Assembly: GCA_965216845.1 (NCBI GenBank)
Contig: OZ244200.1
Coordinates: 992,001 to 1,056,000 of the forward strand
DNA from: Panacagrimonas sp965216845
GTDB taxonomy: Bacteria; Pseudomonadota; Gammaproteobacteria; Nevskiales; Nevskiaceae
Length of the DNA stretch: 64,000 nt
Direction: 5' to 3'
This document shows positions 52,624-61,704 of the stretch, piece after piece. The position numbers were made by a program, and so were the translations under genes. The notes beneath the pieces were generated by a model, which worked only from the letters and a program-made list of their open reading frames with translations, did no database searches and was not told where the DNA came from. Numbering within the stretch: position 1 is the stretch's first letter; each line of letters begins with the position of its first letter.

Positions 52624-53549
52624 CAGCGGCGGCCATCACTGCTTGGTACGCTGATCGCGTGCGCTGCGGCTTCGGTCGCCGCCGCTTCGGCCAGGCCGGC
52701 TTCATCGGCCGGGGTTTGTGCGCTCCACACCAACAGGACCTGGCGTCCGTGGCCCAGTTTGGCGGTTGGTTGGGCGATGGCCTCGATGAAATGTCCGGTC
52801 GGTGTTCGCCGAATCCCGGCCACCGTCGCCACCGGATAGCCGTTGGGGAATCGACCGCCGAGGCCGGAGGTGACGAACAGGTCGCCCTTCTTGATGTCCG
52901 CGTTTCCGGGCAGGTGGGGAATGCGCAGCGCGCGATGGCGGCCCTGCCCCAGCGCAATGGCCTGAAGGCCGGTGCGGCTCAGTTGCACCGGTACGCCGTG
53001 ATCCGGGTCGCTGATCAGCAAGGCGGTCGCGGTTCCCGGATTGACATCAATCACCTGTCCCAACAGACCATGTGCATCCACCACCGCCTGACCGCGATGC
53101 ACCTCATGACGGCGGCCTTTGTCGAGGCTGAGTTGTTGCCGATAGGGATCCTGGTTGGTCGAAAGAATCTCGCTCAACATGACACGGTCGCGCAGCGCCG
53201 GTACCGCGTTGAGCAGGCCGCGAACACGTCGATTCTCGGCTTCCAGCGCGTTGAGCTTGTTGAGTTGCGCTTCCAGCAGCATTTGCTTGCGGCGCAGTTC
53301 GCGATTCTCCCGCAACAGCGATTCACGCCACGCCAGGTGCTCCAGTAGCGCATCGAAGCGTGTCGGCAGTTGCGCCACCCACACCAGCGGCTGGGTGGCT
53401 TGCTGAATCCAGCCGCGCGCGGTATCCAGCCGATCATCCTGGGTATCGGCTGCCATCAGGCTGCCGCACACCATCAAAAAGACAAAGGCTTTCAGGCCCA
53501 GGCCAAGACCTTGCGCGGATCGGTTTTCTTCAACTCCGAGGGTGTTCAA
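52623..53549 (-). CDS. mreC: Rod shape-determining protein MreC
   Basis: 308 residues from TTG 53549, with AAAGGTG upstream. One N-terminal membrane helix (AFVFLMVCGSLMAA) is followed by a coiled coil (LLRENRELRRKQMLLEAQLNKLNALEAENRRVRGLL) and beta domains with VVDAHGLLGQVIDVNP and LFVTSGLGGRFPNGYPV. It links MreB to PBP2 in the periplasm. The C-terminal tail is Ala/Glu-rich. Confidence 0.95.
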   Translation of the reverse strand: MNTLGVEENRSAQGLGLGLKAFVFLMVCGSLMAADTQDDRLDTARGWIQQATQPLVWVAQLPTRFDALLEHLAWRESLLRENRELRRKQMLLEAQLNKLNALEAENRRVRGLLNAVPALRDRVMLSEILSTNQDPYRQQLSLDKGRRHEVHRGQAVVDAHGLLGQVIDVNPGTATALLISDPDHGVPVQLSRTGLQAIALGQGRHRALRIPHLPGNADIKKGDLFVTSGLGGRFPNGYPVATVAGIRRTPTGHFIEAIAQPTAKLGHGRQVLLVWSAQTPADEAGLAEAAATEAAAHAISVPSSDGRR

Positions 53550-53708
53550 ATCTCACACCTTTGGAAATAAAGTTCAACAATTTATCTGCGGCGTAAGCAT
53601 AAGCCGCCGCCACCATGGCAGCAAGGCCGGTCACGGCCGTGATGCTTATCTGAACGCCCGCCAAGGCAGTGCTCGATTTTTTGAAAAGAGCGAATAACGC
53701 ACTGTTAT

Positions 53709-53728
53709 CGCCTGCTTTATAACAGGCG
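53709..53728 (-). promoter_or_regulatory. Hairpin directly after the mreB stop codon
   Basis: CGCCTG (53709-53714) pairs with CAGGCG (53723-53728) over 8 nt, immediately 3' of the mreB TAG. An alternative stem TGTTAT/ATAACA overlaps it. The 179-bp mreB-mreC gap is otherwise without a gene. With no T-tract it is not a full terminator; it may stabilise or partly end the mreB transcript. Confidence 0.4.
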
Positions 53729-54766
53729 CTATTCCATGCTGTAGAAGTCGCCTTGACGGTCCAGCATGTCCAGCACCATGCCGCCACCGCGGGCGACGCA
53801 GGTGAGCGGATCGTCGGCGATGATCACTGGCAGGCCGGTTTCTTCACTGAGGAGCTTGTCCAGGTCGCGCAACAGGGCGCCGCCGCCGGTGAGGACGATG
53901 CCGCGCTCAGCCACGTCCGACCCTAGTTCGGGCGGCGTGCGCTCCAGCGCCTGTTTCACCGCCTTGATGATGCCGGCCAGCGGTTCCTGCAGAGCGTCCA
54001 GAATCTCGTTGGAATTCATGGTGAAGTTGCGCGGCACACCGGCGGCCAGGTGGCGACCGACGACGTCGATCTCCTGCACCTCGTGGCCCGGAAACGCGGT
54101 GCCGATTTCCTGCTTGATGCGCTCGGCGGTGGCTTCGCCCACCAGCATGTTGTACTGCCGGCGGACATAGGAAACGATGGCTTCGTCGAATTTGTCACCG
54201 CCGATGCGCACGCTTTCGGCATAGACGATGCCGTTGAGCGAGATCACCGCCACCTCCGAGGTGCCGCCGCCGATGTCCACCACCATGGAACCGCGCGCAT
54301 CGCCAATGGGAATGCCGGCGCCCATGGCCGCAGCCAGCGGCTCCTCGATCACCCACACCTTGCGCGCACCCGCGTTTTCCACCGACTCTCGAATCGCGCG
54401 CCGCTCCACCTGGGTGGAACCAAACGGCACGCACACCACCACGCGGGTGATCGGGCGCATCATGCGGCCTTGCTGCACCTTGCGGATGAAATGCTGCAGC
54501 ATCTTCTCCGTCACGGTGTAATCGGCGATGACGCCATCGCGCAATGGGCGGATGGTGGAGATGTTGGTCGGCGTGCGGCCCAGCATCTTTTTGGCCTCGA
54601 TGCCGACCGACTCAACCTTCTTGCTGCCGCGCACATCCGCGCGAATGGCAACCACCGAGGGCTCGTTGAGCACAATTCCTTCGTCGCGGACATAGACCAG
54701 GGTATTGGCGGTGCCCAGGTCGATCGACAAATCGTTTACAAACAGGCGGCGTACGGCGTCAAACAT
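53729..54766 (-). CDS. mreB: Actin-like cell-shape protein MreB
   Basis: 345 residues. The actin-fold phosphate motifs DLGTANTLVYVRDEGIVLNEPS and VVDIGGGTSEVAVISL and the adenosine motif GIVLTGGGALLRDLDKLL are conserved. It forms membrane-attached filaments that guide the elongasome. It is the first gene of mreBCD-mrdA-rodA and is divergent from gatC across a 179-bp promoter region. Confidence 0.98.
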   Translation of the reverse strand: MFDAVRRLFVNDLSIDLGTANTLVYVRDEGIVLNEPSVVAIRADVRGSKKVESVGIEAKKMLGRTPTNISTIRPLRDGVIADYTVTEKMLQHFIRKVQQGRMMRPITRVVVCVPFGSTQVERRAIRESVENAGARKVWVIEEPLAAAMGAGIPIGDARGSMVVDIGGGTSEVAVISLNGIVYAESVRIGGDKFDEAIVSYVRRQYNMLVGEATAERIKQEIGTAFPGHEVQEIDVVGRHLAAGVPRNFTMNSNEILDALQEPLAGIIKAVKQALERTPPELGSDVAERGIVLTGGGALLRDLDKLLSEETGLPVIIADDPLTCVARGGGMVLDMLDRQGDFYSME

Positions 54767-54945
54767 CGGTTGATCGACTCGCGAAATCAGGTGCGACAGA
54801 TATTAAAGAACGCCTGCGCAGGGGGCAGGCGGCGGTCACAACCCGATCACAAGGGAGTAAGATTGTGAGCTGCCCAGTTTAAACGAAATTGTGCGGCGCA
54901 CGCGCCCCTTGAAGGCCGCATCGCCCCCGCAACCAGCAAACCGCA

Positions 54946-55233
54946 ATGAGCCTGACCCCCGAACAAGTCCAGCAGGTGGCGCATCTGGCCCGCCTTGCCC
55001 TCAAGCCCGAGCAATTGGAACCCTATGCGGGACAGCTCAGCCGCATCATGCAAATGATTGACGCGCTGGCGCAGGCGCCCACCGAAGGGGTCGAACCCAT
55101 GGCCCATCCCTTGAAGATGGTGCAGCGTCTGCGGCCCGATGGCGTCACGGCGCACGAGTCACGCGATGCCCTGCAAGCCAGCGCCCCGGCGGTCAAAGAC
55201 GGCCTGTTCACAGTTCCCAAAGTCATCGAATAA
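54946..55233 (+). CDS. gatC: Asp/Glu-tRNA amidotransferase subunit C
   Basis: 95 residues, typical GatC: VQQVAHLARLALKPEQLEPYAGQLSRIMQMIDAL, then EGVEPMAHPL and LRPDGV near the C-terminus. It is a small subunit that holds GatA and GatB together in the enzyme that converts misacylated Glu-tRNA(Gln) or Asp-tRNA(Asn). It is first in gatCAB, 64 nt before gatA. Confidence 0.96.
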   Translation: MSLTPEQVQQVAHLARLALKPEQLEPYAGQLSRIMQMIDALAQAPTEGVEPMAHPLKMVQRLRPDGVTAHESRDALQASAPAVKDGLFTVPKVIE

Positions 55234-55297
55234 ACGCGCGGCGCGGCCGCATGGGTGTTGACATGCCCTTGGGCCTTGCGCGTGATCTGAATCTGCC

Positions 55298-56755
55298 ATG
55301 CACCAGCTTTCCATCAAACAATTGGCCAAGGGCCTGCGCGAGAAGCAGTTTTCCGCGCGCGAGCTTGCTGAGCATTTTCTGGCGCGCATCGAAAAGCATG
55401 ACGCCAGGCTCAATAGCTTCATCACCGTCACCACCCAGCGCGCGCTGGATCAGGCCGATGCGGCGGATCGGGCGCTGGCCGATGGGAAGGCGGGGCCGCT
55501 GACCGGCATCCCGCTGGGGCAAAAGGACATCTTCTGCACCCAGGGCGTTCGCAGCAGTTGCGGCTCGCGCATGCTGGACAGTTTCATCTCACCTTATGAC
55601 GCGCACGTGGTCAGCCAGCTGCACCAAAAAGCCGGCGCGGTGATGCTGGGCAAGTGTAATATGGACGAGTTCGCCATGGGCTCGTCCAACGAAACCAGTT
55701 GGTACGGTGCGGTGAAGAACCCCTGGGATGCGTCGCGCGTGCCGGGCGGATCCTCCGGCGGATCGGCGGCGGCGGTGGCCGCAGGCCTGGCGCCGGTTGC
55801 AACCGGGACCGACACCGGCGGTTCCATCCGTCAGCCCGCCGCATTGACCGGGCTCACCGGCATCAAGCCCACCTACGGACGCGTTTCCCGCTACGGCATG
55901 ATCGCCTTTGCATCTTCCCTGGATCAGGGCGGCGTGCTGGCGCATTCGGCCGAGGATGCCGCCCTGGTGCTGGAAGCCATGTGCGGCTTTGATCCGCGCG
56001 ACTCCACCAGCCTGGACCGTCCGGTGGAGAGCCTGACGCAAAACATCGAACAGGACATCGCCGGCCTGAAAATCGGCCTGCCGAAAGAATATTTCGCCGA
56101 AGGCCTGGCGCCGGATGTGCGTCAATGCGTGATGGACGCGGTCAAGCTGCTGGAGCAACAGGGCGCCAGCGTGCAGGAAATCTCGCTGCCCAACGCGCCC
56201 TTGTCGGTGCCGACTTACTACGTGGTGGCACCGGCCGAGGCCAGTTCCAATCTGTCGCGGTATGACGGCGTGCGTTACGGCTATCGTGCTGAAGGTGTCA
56301 GCAATCTGGAAGAGCTGTACAAGCGTTCGCGCGGCGAGGGTTTCGGGCCGGAAGTGCAACGCCGCATCATGATTGGCACTTATGTGTTGTCGCATGGCTA
56401 CTACGACGCTTACTACCTGCGTGCGCAGCGTGTGCGCAATTTGATCGCGGAGGATTTCCGCCAGGCCTTTGAGCAGGTGGATTTGATTGTTGGCCCCACC
56501 ACCACCGACGTTGCGTTTGCGCTGGGCGCGAAAACCGATGATCCGGTGGCCATGTATCTGAACGACATCTACACCATCGCCTGCAATCTGGCGGGCACGC
56601 CGGCGCTGAGCATTCCTTGCGGTTTCAGTCAGGGGCTGCCGGTGGGTCTGCAGCTGATGGGCAATCATTTTGATGAGGCGCGACTGCTCAATGTTGCGCA
56701 TCGCTATCAACAGGAAACCGACTGGCATACACGGTTTCCCACCGCGTTCGAGTAA
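55298..56755 (+). CDS. gatA: Asp/Glu-tRNA amidotransferase subunit A
   Basis: 485 residues, an amidase-signature enzyme. The catalytic Lys is in LGQKDIFCTQG; the two Ser are in RVPGGSSGGSAAAVAAG and GTDTGGSIRQPAAL. It releases ammonia from glutamine for the GatB active site. It is 6 nt upstream of gatB. Confidence 0.98.
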   Translation: MHQLSIKQLAKGLREKQFSARELAEHFLARIEKHDARLNSFITVTTQRALDQADAADRALADGKAGPLTGIPLGQKDIFCTQGVRSSCGSRMLDSFISPYDAHVVSQLHQKAGAVMLGKCNMDEFAMGSSNETSWYGAVKNPWDASRVPGGSSGGSAAAVAAGLAPVATGTDTGGSIRQPAALTGLTGIKPTYGRVSRYGMIAFASSLDQGGVLAHSAEDAALVLEAMCGFDPRDSTSLDRPVESLTQNIEQDIAGLKIGLPKEYFAEGLAPDVRQCVMDAVKLLEQQGASVQEISLPNAPLSVPTYYVVAPAEASSNLSRYDGVRYGYRAEGVSNLEELYKRSRGEGFGPEVQRRIMIGTYVLSHGYYDAYYLRAQRVRNLIAEDFRQAFEQVDLIVGPTTTDVAFALGAKTDDPVAMYLNDIYTIACNLAGTPALSIPCGFSQGLPVGLQLMGNHFDEARLLNVAHRYQQETDWHTRFPTAFE

Positions 56756-56761
56756 TCAGCC

Positions 56762-58198
56762 ATGGAATGGGAAGCCGTTATCGGGTTGGAAGTGCATTGC
56801 CAACTGCTGACCCAGTCAAAAATCTTTTCTGGCGCCGCCACCGCCTACGGCGCTGAGCCCAACACTCAGGCCGATGCGGTGACCCTGGGCCTGCCCGGCG
56901 TGCTGCCGGTGTTGAATGGTGATGCGCTGCAAATGGCGGTCAAGTTTGGCTTGTCGGTGGACGCGAAAATCGCCGAGCGCTGTGTGTTCGCGCGCAAGCA
57001 TTATTTTTATCCGGACCTGCCCAAGGGCTATCAGATTTCGCAGTACGAACTGCCGATTGTTTACGACGGCCACCTGGATATCGAATGGGGTGATGGTCAG
57101 GAAAAACGCATCGGCATTACCCGCGCGCACATGGAAGAGGACGCCGGCAAGTCCCTGCACGAAGGCTTTGTGGGTGAAACCGGCATCGATCTGAATCGCG
57201 CCGGAACGCCGCTGATTGAAATAGTCTCCGAGCCGGATTTGCGCTCCGCCGCCGAAGCGGTGGCTTATCTAAAGAAGCTGCACCAGTTGGTGGTTTATCT
57301 GGGCATTAGCGACGGCAATATGCAGGAAGGCTCCTTCCGATGTGATGCCAATGTATCGGTGCGCCCCAAGGGATCAGACAAACTCGGCACCCGTACCGAA
57401 ACCAAGAACGTGAATTCCTTCCGCTTTGTGGAAAAGGCGATTGAGTTTGAAATCGAGCGCCAGATTGACGTGCTCGAAGCCGGCGGCAGCATCGTGCAGG
57501 AAACGCGCCTGTTCAACCCGGACAGCGGCGAAACGCGTTCCATGCGCAGTAAGGAAGACGCCAACGACTATCGCTATTTCCCGGACCCGGATTTGTTGCC
57601 GGTGTTTGTCAGCGCCGAGGAGATCGCCGCCATTGCGAAACAAATGCCGGAGCTGCCGGAAGCCAAGAAGGCGCGCTTCGTCACGCAATACGGCTTGAGT
57701 CCATACGATGCCGGCGTGTTGACCGGCGAGCGTGAGCTAGCCGACTTTTATGAAACCGTGCTGAGCGAATCCGGCGCCGAGGCCAAGCTGTGCGCCAACT
57801 GGGTCATCACAGATTTGCTGGGCGGCTTGAACAAGCTGGAAAAAGGCATCAGCGAGTCGCCCGTCAGCGCGCCGATGTTGGCGCAGTTGTTGGCGCGCAT
57901 CGCGGACAAAACCATTTCCGGCAAGATTGCCAAAGACGTGTTTGAGGCCATGTTGGCCGGCGAGGGCAGCGCAGACGAAATCATCAAGGCCAAGGGCCTG
58001 GTGCAGATCACGGACGAGTCCGCCATCGAACAAATCGTGGACCAGGTGATCGCCAACAATCCCAAGCAGTTGGAGCAGTTGCGCGGCGGCAAGGACAAGC
58101 TGTTTGGATTCTTTGTTGGCCAGGTGATGAAGGCCACGCAAGGTAAGGCCAACCCGGAAGTGGTCAACCGCCTGCTGAAAGCCAAACTCGCGGGCTGA
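56762..58198 (+). CDS. gatB: Asp/Glu-tRNA amidotransferase subunit B
   Basis: 478 residues. The kinase/transamidase core has VIGLEVHCQLLTQSKIFSG, GDGNMQEGSFRCDANVSVRP-like sequence, NVNSFRFVEKAIEFEIERQ and DYRYFPDPDL. The C-terminal helical/YqeY tail binds tRNA (GFFVGQVMKATQGKANPEVV). It phosphorylates the misacylated tRNA and amidates it. Confidence 0.98.
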   Translation: MEWEAVIGLEVHCQLLTQSKIFSGAATAYGAEPNTQADAVTLGLPGVLPVLNGDALQMAVKFGLSVDAKIAERCVFARKHYFYPDLPKGYQISQYELPIVYDGHLDIEWGDGQEKRIGITRAHMEEDAGKSLHEGFVGETGIDLNRAGTPLIEIVSEPDLRSAAEAVAYLKKLHQLVVYLGISDGNMQEGSFRCDANVSVRPKGSDKLGTRTETKNVNSFRFVEKAIEFEIERQIDVLEAGGSIVQETRLFNPDSGETRSMRSKEDANDYRYFPDPDLLPVFVSAEEIAAIAKQMPELPEAKKARFVTQYGLSPYDAGVLTGERELADFYETVLSESGAEAKLCANWVITDLLGGLNKLEKGISESPVSAPMLAQLLARIADKTISGKIAKDVFEAMLAGEGSADEIIKAKGLVQITDESAIEQIVDQVIANNPKQLEQLRGGKDKLFGFFVGQVMKATQGKANPEVVNRLLKAKLAG

Positions 58199-59064
58199 TG
58201 GATCAGTCGCTCACCGGCTTTGCGTTCGACAATCACGTAGCGCACGGCGCCATCGTGCATTTTCGGGCGGGCGAGATTTTGCGTCACCGCCATTACAGCG
58301 CGGATGTGGCGCACCTGCTGTCGGAGGCCATGGCCGTCATGCCCTTGCTGGCGACGCATCTTGGTTTCGGCGCTCGCATCAGTCTGCAATTCCAGGGCGA
58401 AGCGCGCTTGAAAATGTTGGTGGCGCAGGTGGATCAGGCGCTGAACGTTCGCGCCATGGCCAAGGCCGATGCCGAAGCGCAAGGCGGATTGGCGCAGCTG
58501 ATGGGCCAAGGCATTCTGGCGCTCACCGTGTCCAGTGACGACGAGTCGCGGCCAGACACCCAAGCCATGATTCCACTGCAAGCCGAAACACTCAGCGGCG
58601 CGCTGCAAGATTATTTTGATCAGTCCGAACAGCTTCCCACCCTGATTCGCGTTGCAACTCAAGGCGATGCGTTGGCTGCGTTCATGTTGCAGCGCCTGCC
58701 GCTGGAGCACGCGCAAGGCGACCAGGATGATTGGGAACACCTGCGTACTTTGTCCTCAACGCTTAGCAGCCAGGAGTTGCTTCAAACCGATGCGCAAACC
58801 CTGCTGCGTCGGCTGTTCGCGGACGCGCCGCCGCTGCGCTTTTTTGAACCCCGCCCGGTGCAAAGTCAATGCCGTTGCGACCGTCAGGTCACCTCCGCCT
58901 TGCTGGTCTCCATGGGGCAGGAAGAAGTGAGCGATATTCTTGCCGAACAGGGACGGGTGGAACTGACCTGCGAGTTCTGCGGCGCCGTGCAGCAATTTTC
59001 GCCACAGGATATTACGGAACTGTTCGGCCAGGCCAATGACCAAGGGCAGGCGACGCGACACTAA
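58198..59064 (+). CDS. hslO: Redox-regulated chaperone Hsp33
   Basis: 288 residues. The C-terminal redox zinc switch is intact: CRC (in QSQCRCDRQ) and CEFC (LTCEFCGAVQ). The N-terminal substrate-binding domain has the usual LLATHLGFGARISLQFQGEA region. It holds unfolding proteins under oxidative stress in the cytoplasm. Its ATG overlaps the gatB stop by one base, so the two are coupled. Confidence 0.96.
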   Translation: MDQSLTGFAFDNHVAHGAIVHFRAGEILRHRHYSADVAHLLSEAMAVMPLLATHLGFGARISLQFQGEARLKMLVAQVDQALNVRAMAKADAEAQGGLAQLMGQGILALTVSSDDESRPDTQAMIPLQAETLSGALQDYFDQSEQLPTLIRVATQGDALAAFMLQRLPLEHAQGDQDDWEHLRTLSSTLSSQELLQTDAQTLLRRLFADAPPLRFFEPRPVQSQCRCDRQVTSALLVSMGQEEVSDILAEQGRVELTCEFCGAVQQFSPQDITELFGQANDQGQATRH

Positions 59065-59114
59065 GCGGCTTCCGGTTTACGGGGGCTAGCCGTTATCATG
59101 TGCGGCTGATTGGA

Positions 59115-59877
59115 ATTACGGTGACATGATACCAATTACCTATTAGCTGCTGCCTCCTTCCTCTCGCTGCTTCGGCTTTCTTCCCCGCTTTCTCGGCAGT
59201 ATCGAATGCCCCGTCTTTCGCTCCAGTTCTTCCAGCACGGTGCGCGGCATCAAGGGACGCCCGATGCTCTGTCCGCGCGTCAGCGCTTGCTCATAGTCCG
59301 GCTCCACCTCGAGTTCCAGATACGCCTGAGCGCTGTGTACGCGTTCCAGCAGCGGCGCTACGCTGACCAAGGCGTCATCCTTGCCGAGAATATGGGCGGG
59401 ACTGCTGGACCACGGCCAGTCCCAGGGATGCGCGACCAATCCCGCTTTCACCGGATTCATCGCGATATATCGGGCGGCGGCCATCCAGTGCGCCTCATCC
59501 ATAGCCACTGAGTTGAAGCGGCTCTGGAACAGATGCCCGGTCACTCGGAGGCGGGCATTGATGTAGGCACTGTAGCGCCGATGCGCCTCACCGACTGCAC
59601 GAGCAAGACCATCTTCCGTGCTGGGCGCCATCGCCAAGTGGACGTGATTGGGCATGAGGCAGTATGACCATACCTCGACCCCAGCCCGCCGGCAGGATTC
59701 CGCCATCAAATCTCGGTAGAGGGCGTAGTCGTCCGCTTCGGAAAATATCTCCTGTCGTCGGTTCCCCCTTTGCGTAATGTGGTGGGGGGCACCAGGGACG
59801 ACGATCCGGGCGATGCGTGCCATGGGGAGTTCGGGCCGGGGACATTTATTGTGCAAACAGTATCATGTCATCGTAAT
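59115..59877 (-). mobile_element. Y1-transposase element, copy 1 (complete)
   Basis: 763 bp flanked by ATTACGGTGACATGATAC (59115-59132) and the reverse complement of ATTACGATGACATGATAC (59860-59877), 17 of 18 bases identical. Its only gene is the transposase, which fills most of it. It inserted 50 bp after the hslO stop. The same ends recur at copies 2 and 3, which shows they define a unit. Confidence 0.85.
59143..59823 (-). CDS. REP-associated-type tyrosine (Y1) transposase, copy 1
   Basis: 226 residues from ATG 59823. Y1_Tnp (PF01797/RAYT) family, a HUH single-strand transposase. N-terminal GAPHHITQRGNRRQEIF; the HUH metal motif in YCLMPNHVHLAM; the catalytic Tyr region in AHRRYSAYINARL, followed by GHLFQSRF; then MNPVKAGLV and WPWSSSPAH. 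The C-terminus is basic (RKRGRKPKQ). It is nearly identical to copy 2. Confidence 0.93.
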   Translation of the reverse strand: MARIARIVVPGAPHHITQRGNRRQEIFSEADDYALYRDLMAESCRRAGVEVWSYCLMPNHVHLAMAPSTEDGLARAVGEAHRRYSAYINARLRVTGHLFQSRFNSVAMDEAHWMAAARYIAMNPVKAGLVAHPWDWPWSSSPAHILGKDDALVSVAPLLERVHSAQAYLELEVEPDYEQALTRGQSIGRPLMPRTVLEELERKTGHSILPRKRGRKPKQREEGGSS

Positions 59878-59896
59878 GCCGTAATGCGCCTAATAC

Positions 59897-60337
59897 CTAG
59901 AAGGCGCCGGACGCTTTCGAGTCGACCATGACGACGGCTTCGCCATCAATGACAAGCGTTTCTTTGACCAGACAATCCGTCTTCAGGTGCACGCGCCGCT
60001 TTTCCGGCTGAATGTCCGTGATGGTAGCCCTTGCGAGAACGGTATCTCCAACTTTCACCGGTGCCTTGAAGTTCACGTTCTGGCTTAGATAGATGCAGCC
60101 GGGTCCGGGAAGTTTGGTGCCGAGCACCGTCGAAATGAAACCGGCCGAAAGCATGCCATGGGCGATGCGGTCCTTGAACATCGTCCGGCTGGCGAATTCC
60201 TGATTCAGGTGGACCGGGTTCGTGTCCCCGGAGACGCCGGCGAACAGGACGATGTCCGCATCGGTGATCGTTTTCGCATAAGAGGCCGACATGCCGACGG
60301 CAAGGTCCTCAAGGTAGTATCCGTGAAATGCATCCAT
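59897..60337 (-). CDS. MaoC-like (R)-specific enoyl-CoA hydratase
   Basis: 146 residues from ATG 60337 (MDAFHGYYLEDL); the frame is open upstream to 60430 without similarity. It is a hot-dog fold with the hydratase motif DIVLFAGVSGDTNPVHLN and RIAHGMLSAGFIS, giving the catalytic Asp and His. PhaJ-type enzymes hydrate trans-enoyl-CoA to (R)-3-hydroxyacyl-CoA, linking beta-oxidation to polyhydroxyalkanoate or lipid synthesis. It lies alone between two transposase copies. Other MaoC-family dehydratases are possible. Confidence 0.88.
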   Translation of the reverse strand: MDAFHGYYLEDLAVGMSASYAKTITDADIVLFAGVSGDTNPVHLNQEFASRTMFKDRIAHGMLSAGFISTVLGTKLPGPGCIYLSQNVNFKAPVKVGDTVLARATITDIQPEKRRVHLKTDCLVKETLVIDGEAVVMVDSKASGAF

Positions 60338-60450
60338 ATGCCGACTTCCTAGCGGGCCCTGCCAAGCAGGGCAGTTTATGGTGCGGCGCAATATATCAGA
60401 GGCCCCGGAGCCCGCCAAGGCAACCTCCATGCCCGTATCAGCCGGTCGCA

Positions 60451-61212
60451 GTTACGGTGACATGATACCAATTACCTATTAGCTGCTGCCTCCTTCCTCT
60501 CGCTGCTTCGGCTTTCTCCCCCGCTTTCTCGGCAGTATTGAATGCCCCGTCTTTCGCTCCAGTTCTTCCAACACGGTGCGCGGCATCAAGGGACGCCCGA
60601 TGCGCTGTCCGCGCGTCAGCGCTTGCTCATAGTCCGGCTCCACCTCAAGTTCCAGATACGCCTGAGCACTGTGTACGCGTTCCAGCAGCGGCGCTACGCT
60701 GACCAAGGCGTCATCTTTGCCGAGTATATGGGCAGGACTGCTGGACCACGGCCAGTCCCAGGGATGCGCGACCAATCCCGCTTTCACCGGATTCATCGCG
60801 ATATATCGGGCGGCGGCCATCCAGTGCGCCTCATCCATAGCCACTGAGTTGAAGCGGCTCTGGAACAGATGCCCGGTCACTCGGAGGCGGGCATTGATGT
60901 AGGCACTGTAGCGCCGATGCGCCTCACCGACCGCACGAGCAAGACCATCTTCCGTGCTGGGCACCATCGCCAAGTGGACGTGATTGGGCATGAGGCAGTA
61001 TGACCATACCTCGACCCCTGCCCGCCGGCAGGATTCCGCCATCAAATCTCGGTAGAGGGCGTAGTCGTCCGCTTCGGAAAATATCTCCTGTCGTCGGTTC
61101 CCCCTTTGCGTAATGTGGTGGGGGGCACCAGGGATGACGATCCGGGCGATGCGTGCCATGGGGAGTTCGGGCCGGGGACATTTATTGGCAAACAGTATCA
61201 TGTCACCGTAAT
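60451..61212 (-). mobile_element. Y1-transposase element, copy 2 (complete)
   Basis: 762 bp from GTTACGGTGACATGATAC (60451-60468) to GTATCATGTCACCGTAAT (61195-61212). Apart from its first base, the inverted repeat is perfect. It has the same orientation as copy 1. The two enclose the hydratase gene, an arrangement like a composite element. Confidence 0.85.
60479..61159 (-). CDS. REP-associated-type tyrosine (Y1) transposase, copy 2
   Basis: 226 residues from ATG 61159, almost identical to copy 1. The differences are few: for example MVPSTEDG instead of MAPSTEDG, VIPGAPHH instead of VVPGAPHH, and RGQRIG instead of RGQSIG. The HUH motif and the Tyr region are intact, so it is potentially active. 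The open frame extends upstream to 61252 through the terminal repeat, but that part is not family sequence. Confidence 0.93.
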   Translation of the reverse strand: MARIARIVIPGAPHHITQRGNRRQEIFSEADDYALYRDLMAESCRRAGVEVWSYCLMPNHVHLAMVPSTEDGLARAVGEAHRRYSAYINARLRVTGHLFQSRFNSVAMDEAHWMAAARYIAMNPVKAGLVAHPWDWPWSSSPAHILGKDDALVSVAPLLERVHSAQAYLELEVEPDYEQALTRGQRIGRPLMPRTVLEELERKTGHSILPRKRGRKPKQREEGGSS

Positions 61213-61704
61213 AGTAATATCCGTAATATCCAGGCGCAAGTAGTGACGGCAAGAAAGCGCCTCGCCGGGTGCTGGCAACTTGATAAAATAGCGCCTTGAG
61301 TCCGCAATTCGCAGGTCATCTGGGCCGATTTTTCGCGATTCGGGGGGCAGGCAGGCCTGGAGCAGCGTTGCTGCGCGCCAAGGCGCAACGGTCTTCGACC
61401 CGATTCGGCGTTGGAATCATCCCGACCGGTCGAGCGCCTCCAGCGGCTTCCCGCGATTTGTCGGGTAGACGCTGATCGGTTCCGCCGCTCCTGCGGTTTG
61501 CGTGTTTGTTGCATGGCGCATCGACTCATGCCGGGCCTGCTGCGGCTCACGAACAAAATCAAATCTGACCAGGGCGACTGATTCGTCAATCGCACCGCGC
61601 CCGCGCTGCGCCGGGCGTTGACATCGAGTGCCGCCCAAGGCGGCAGACCCGGGCCTCGAGGCCTTGCATTCTTTTTTCTTCTGTCTGCTATTGGAGATGT
61701 TTTC
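61213..61704 (+). promoter_or_regulatory. Long leader of nhaD with two hairpins and a T-tract
   Basis: About 490 bp without a convincing gene. Near its end, TGCCGCC-CAA-GGCGGCA (61629-61645) forms a perfect 7-bp stem. GGCCTCGAGGCC (61652-61663) is a second, fully palindromic element, and a T-rich run (61670-61679) follows. This is the geometry of an attenuator or riboswitch expression platform 26 nt upstream of the start codon. Na+/Li+-responsive RNAs are known upstream of antiporter genes; I cannot confirm a match. Confidence 0.4.

Noticed and set aside
53530..53787. 85-codon open frame between mreB and mreC
   Set aside because: It starts inside mreB, ends inside mreC and has no family pattern. 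A small hydrophobic stretch (TGLAAMVAAAYAYAA) was noted but is not enough to call a gene.
55589..56728. 379-codon open frame on minus strand
   Set aside because: Antisense to gatA; His/Gln/Arg-rich shadow translation.
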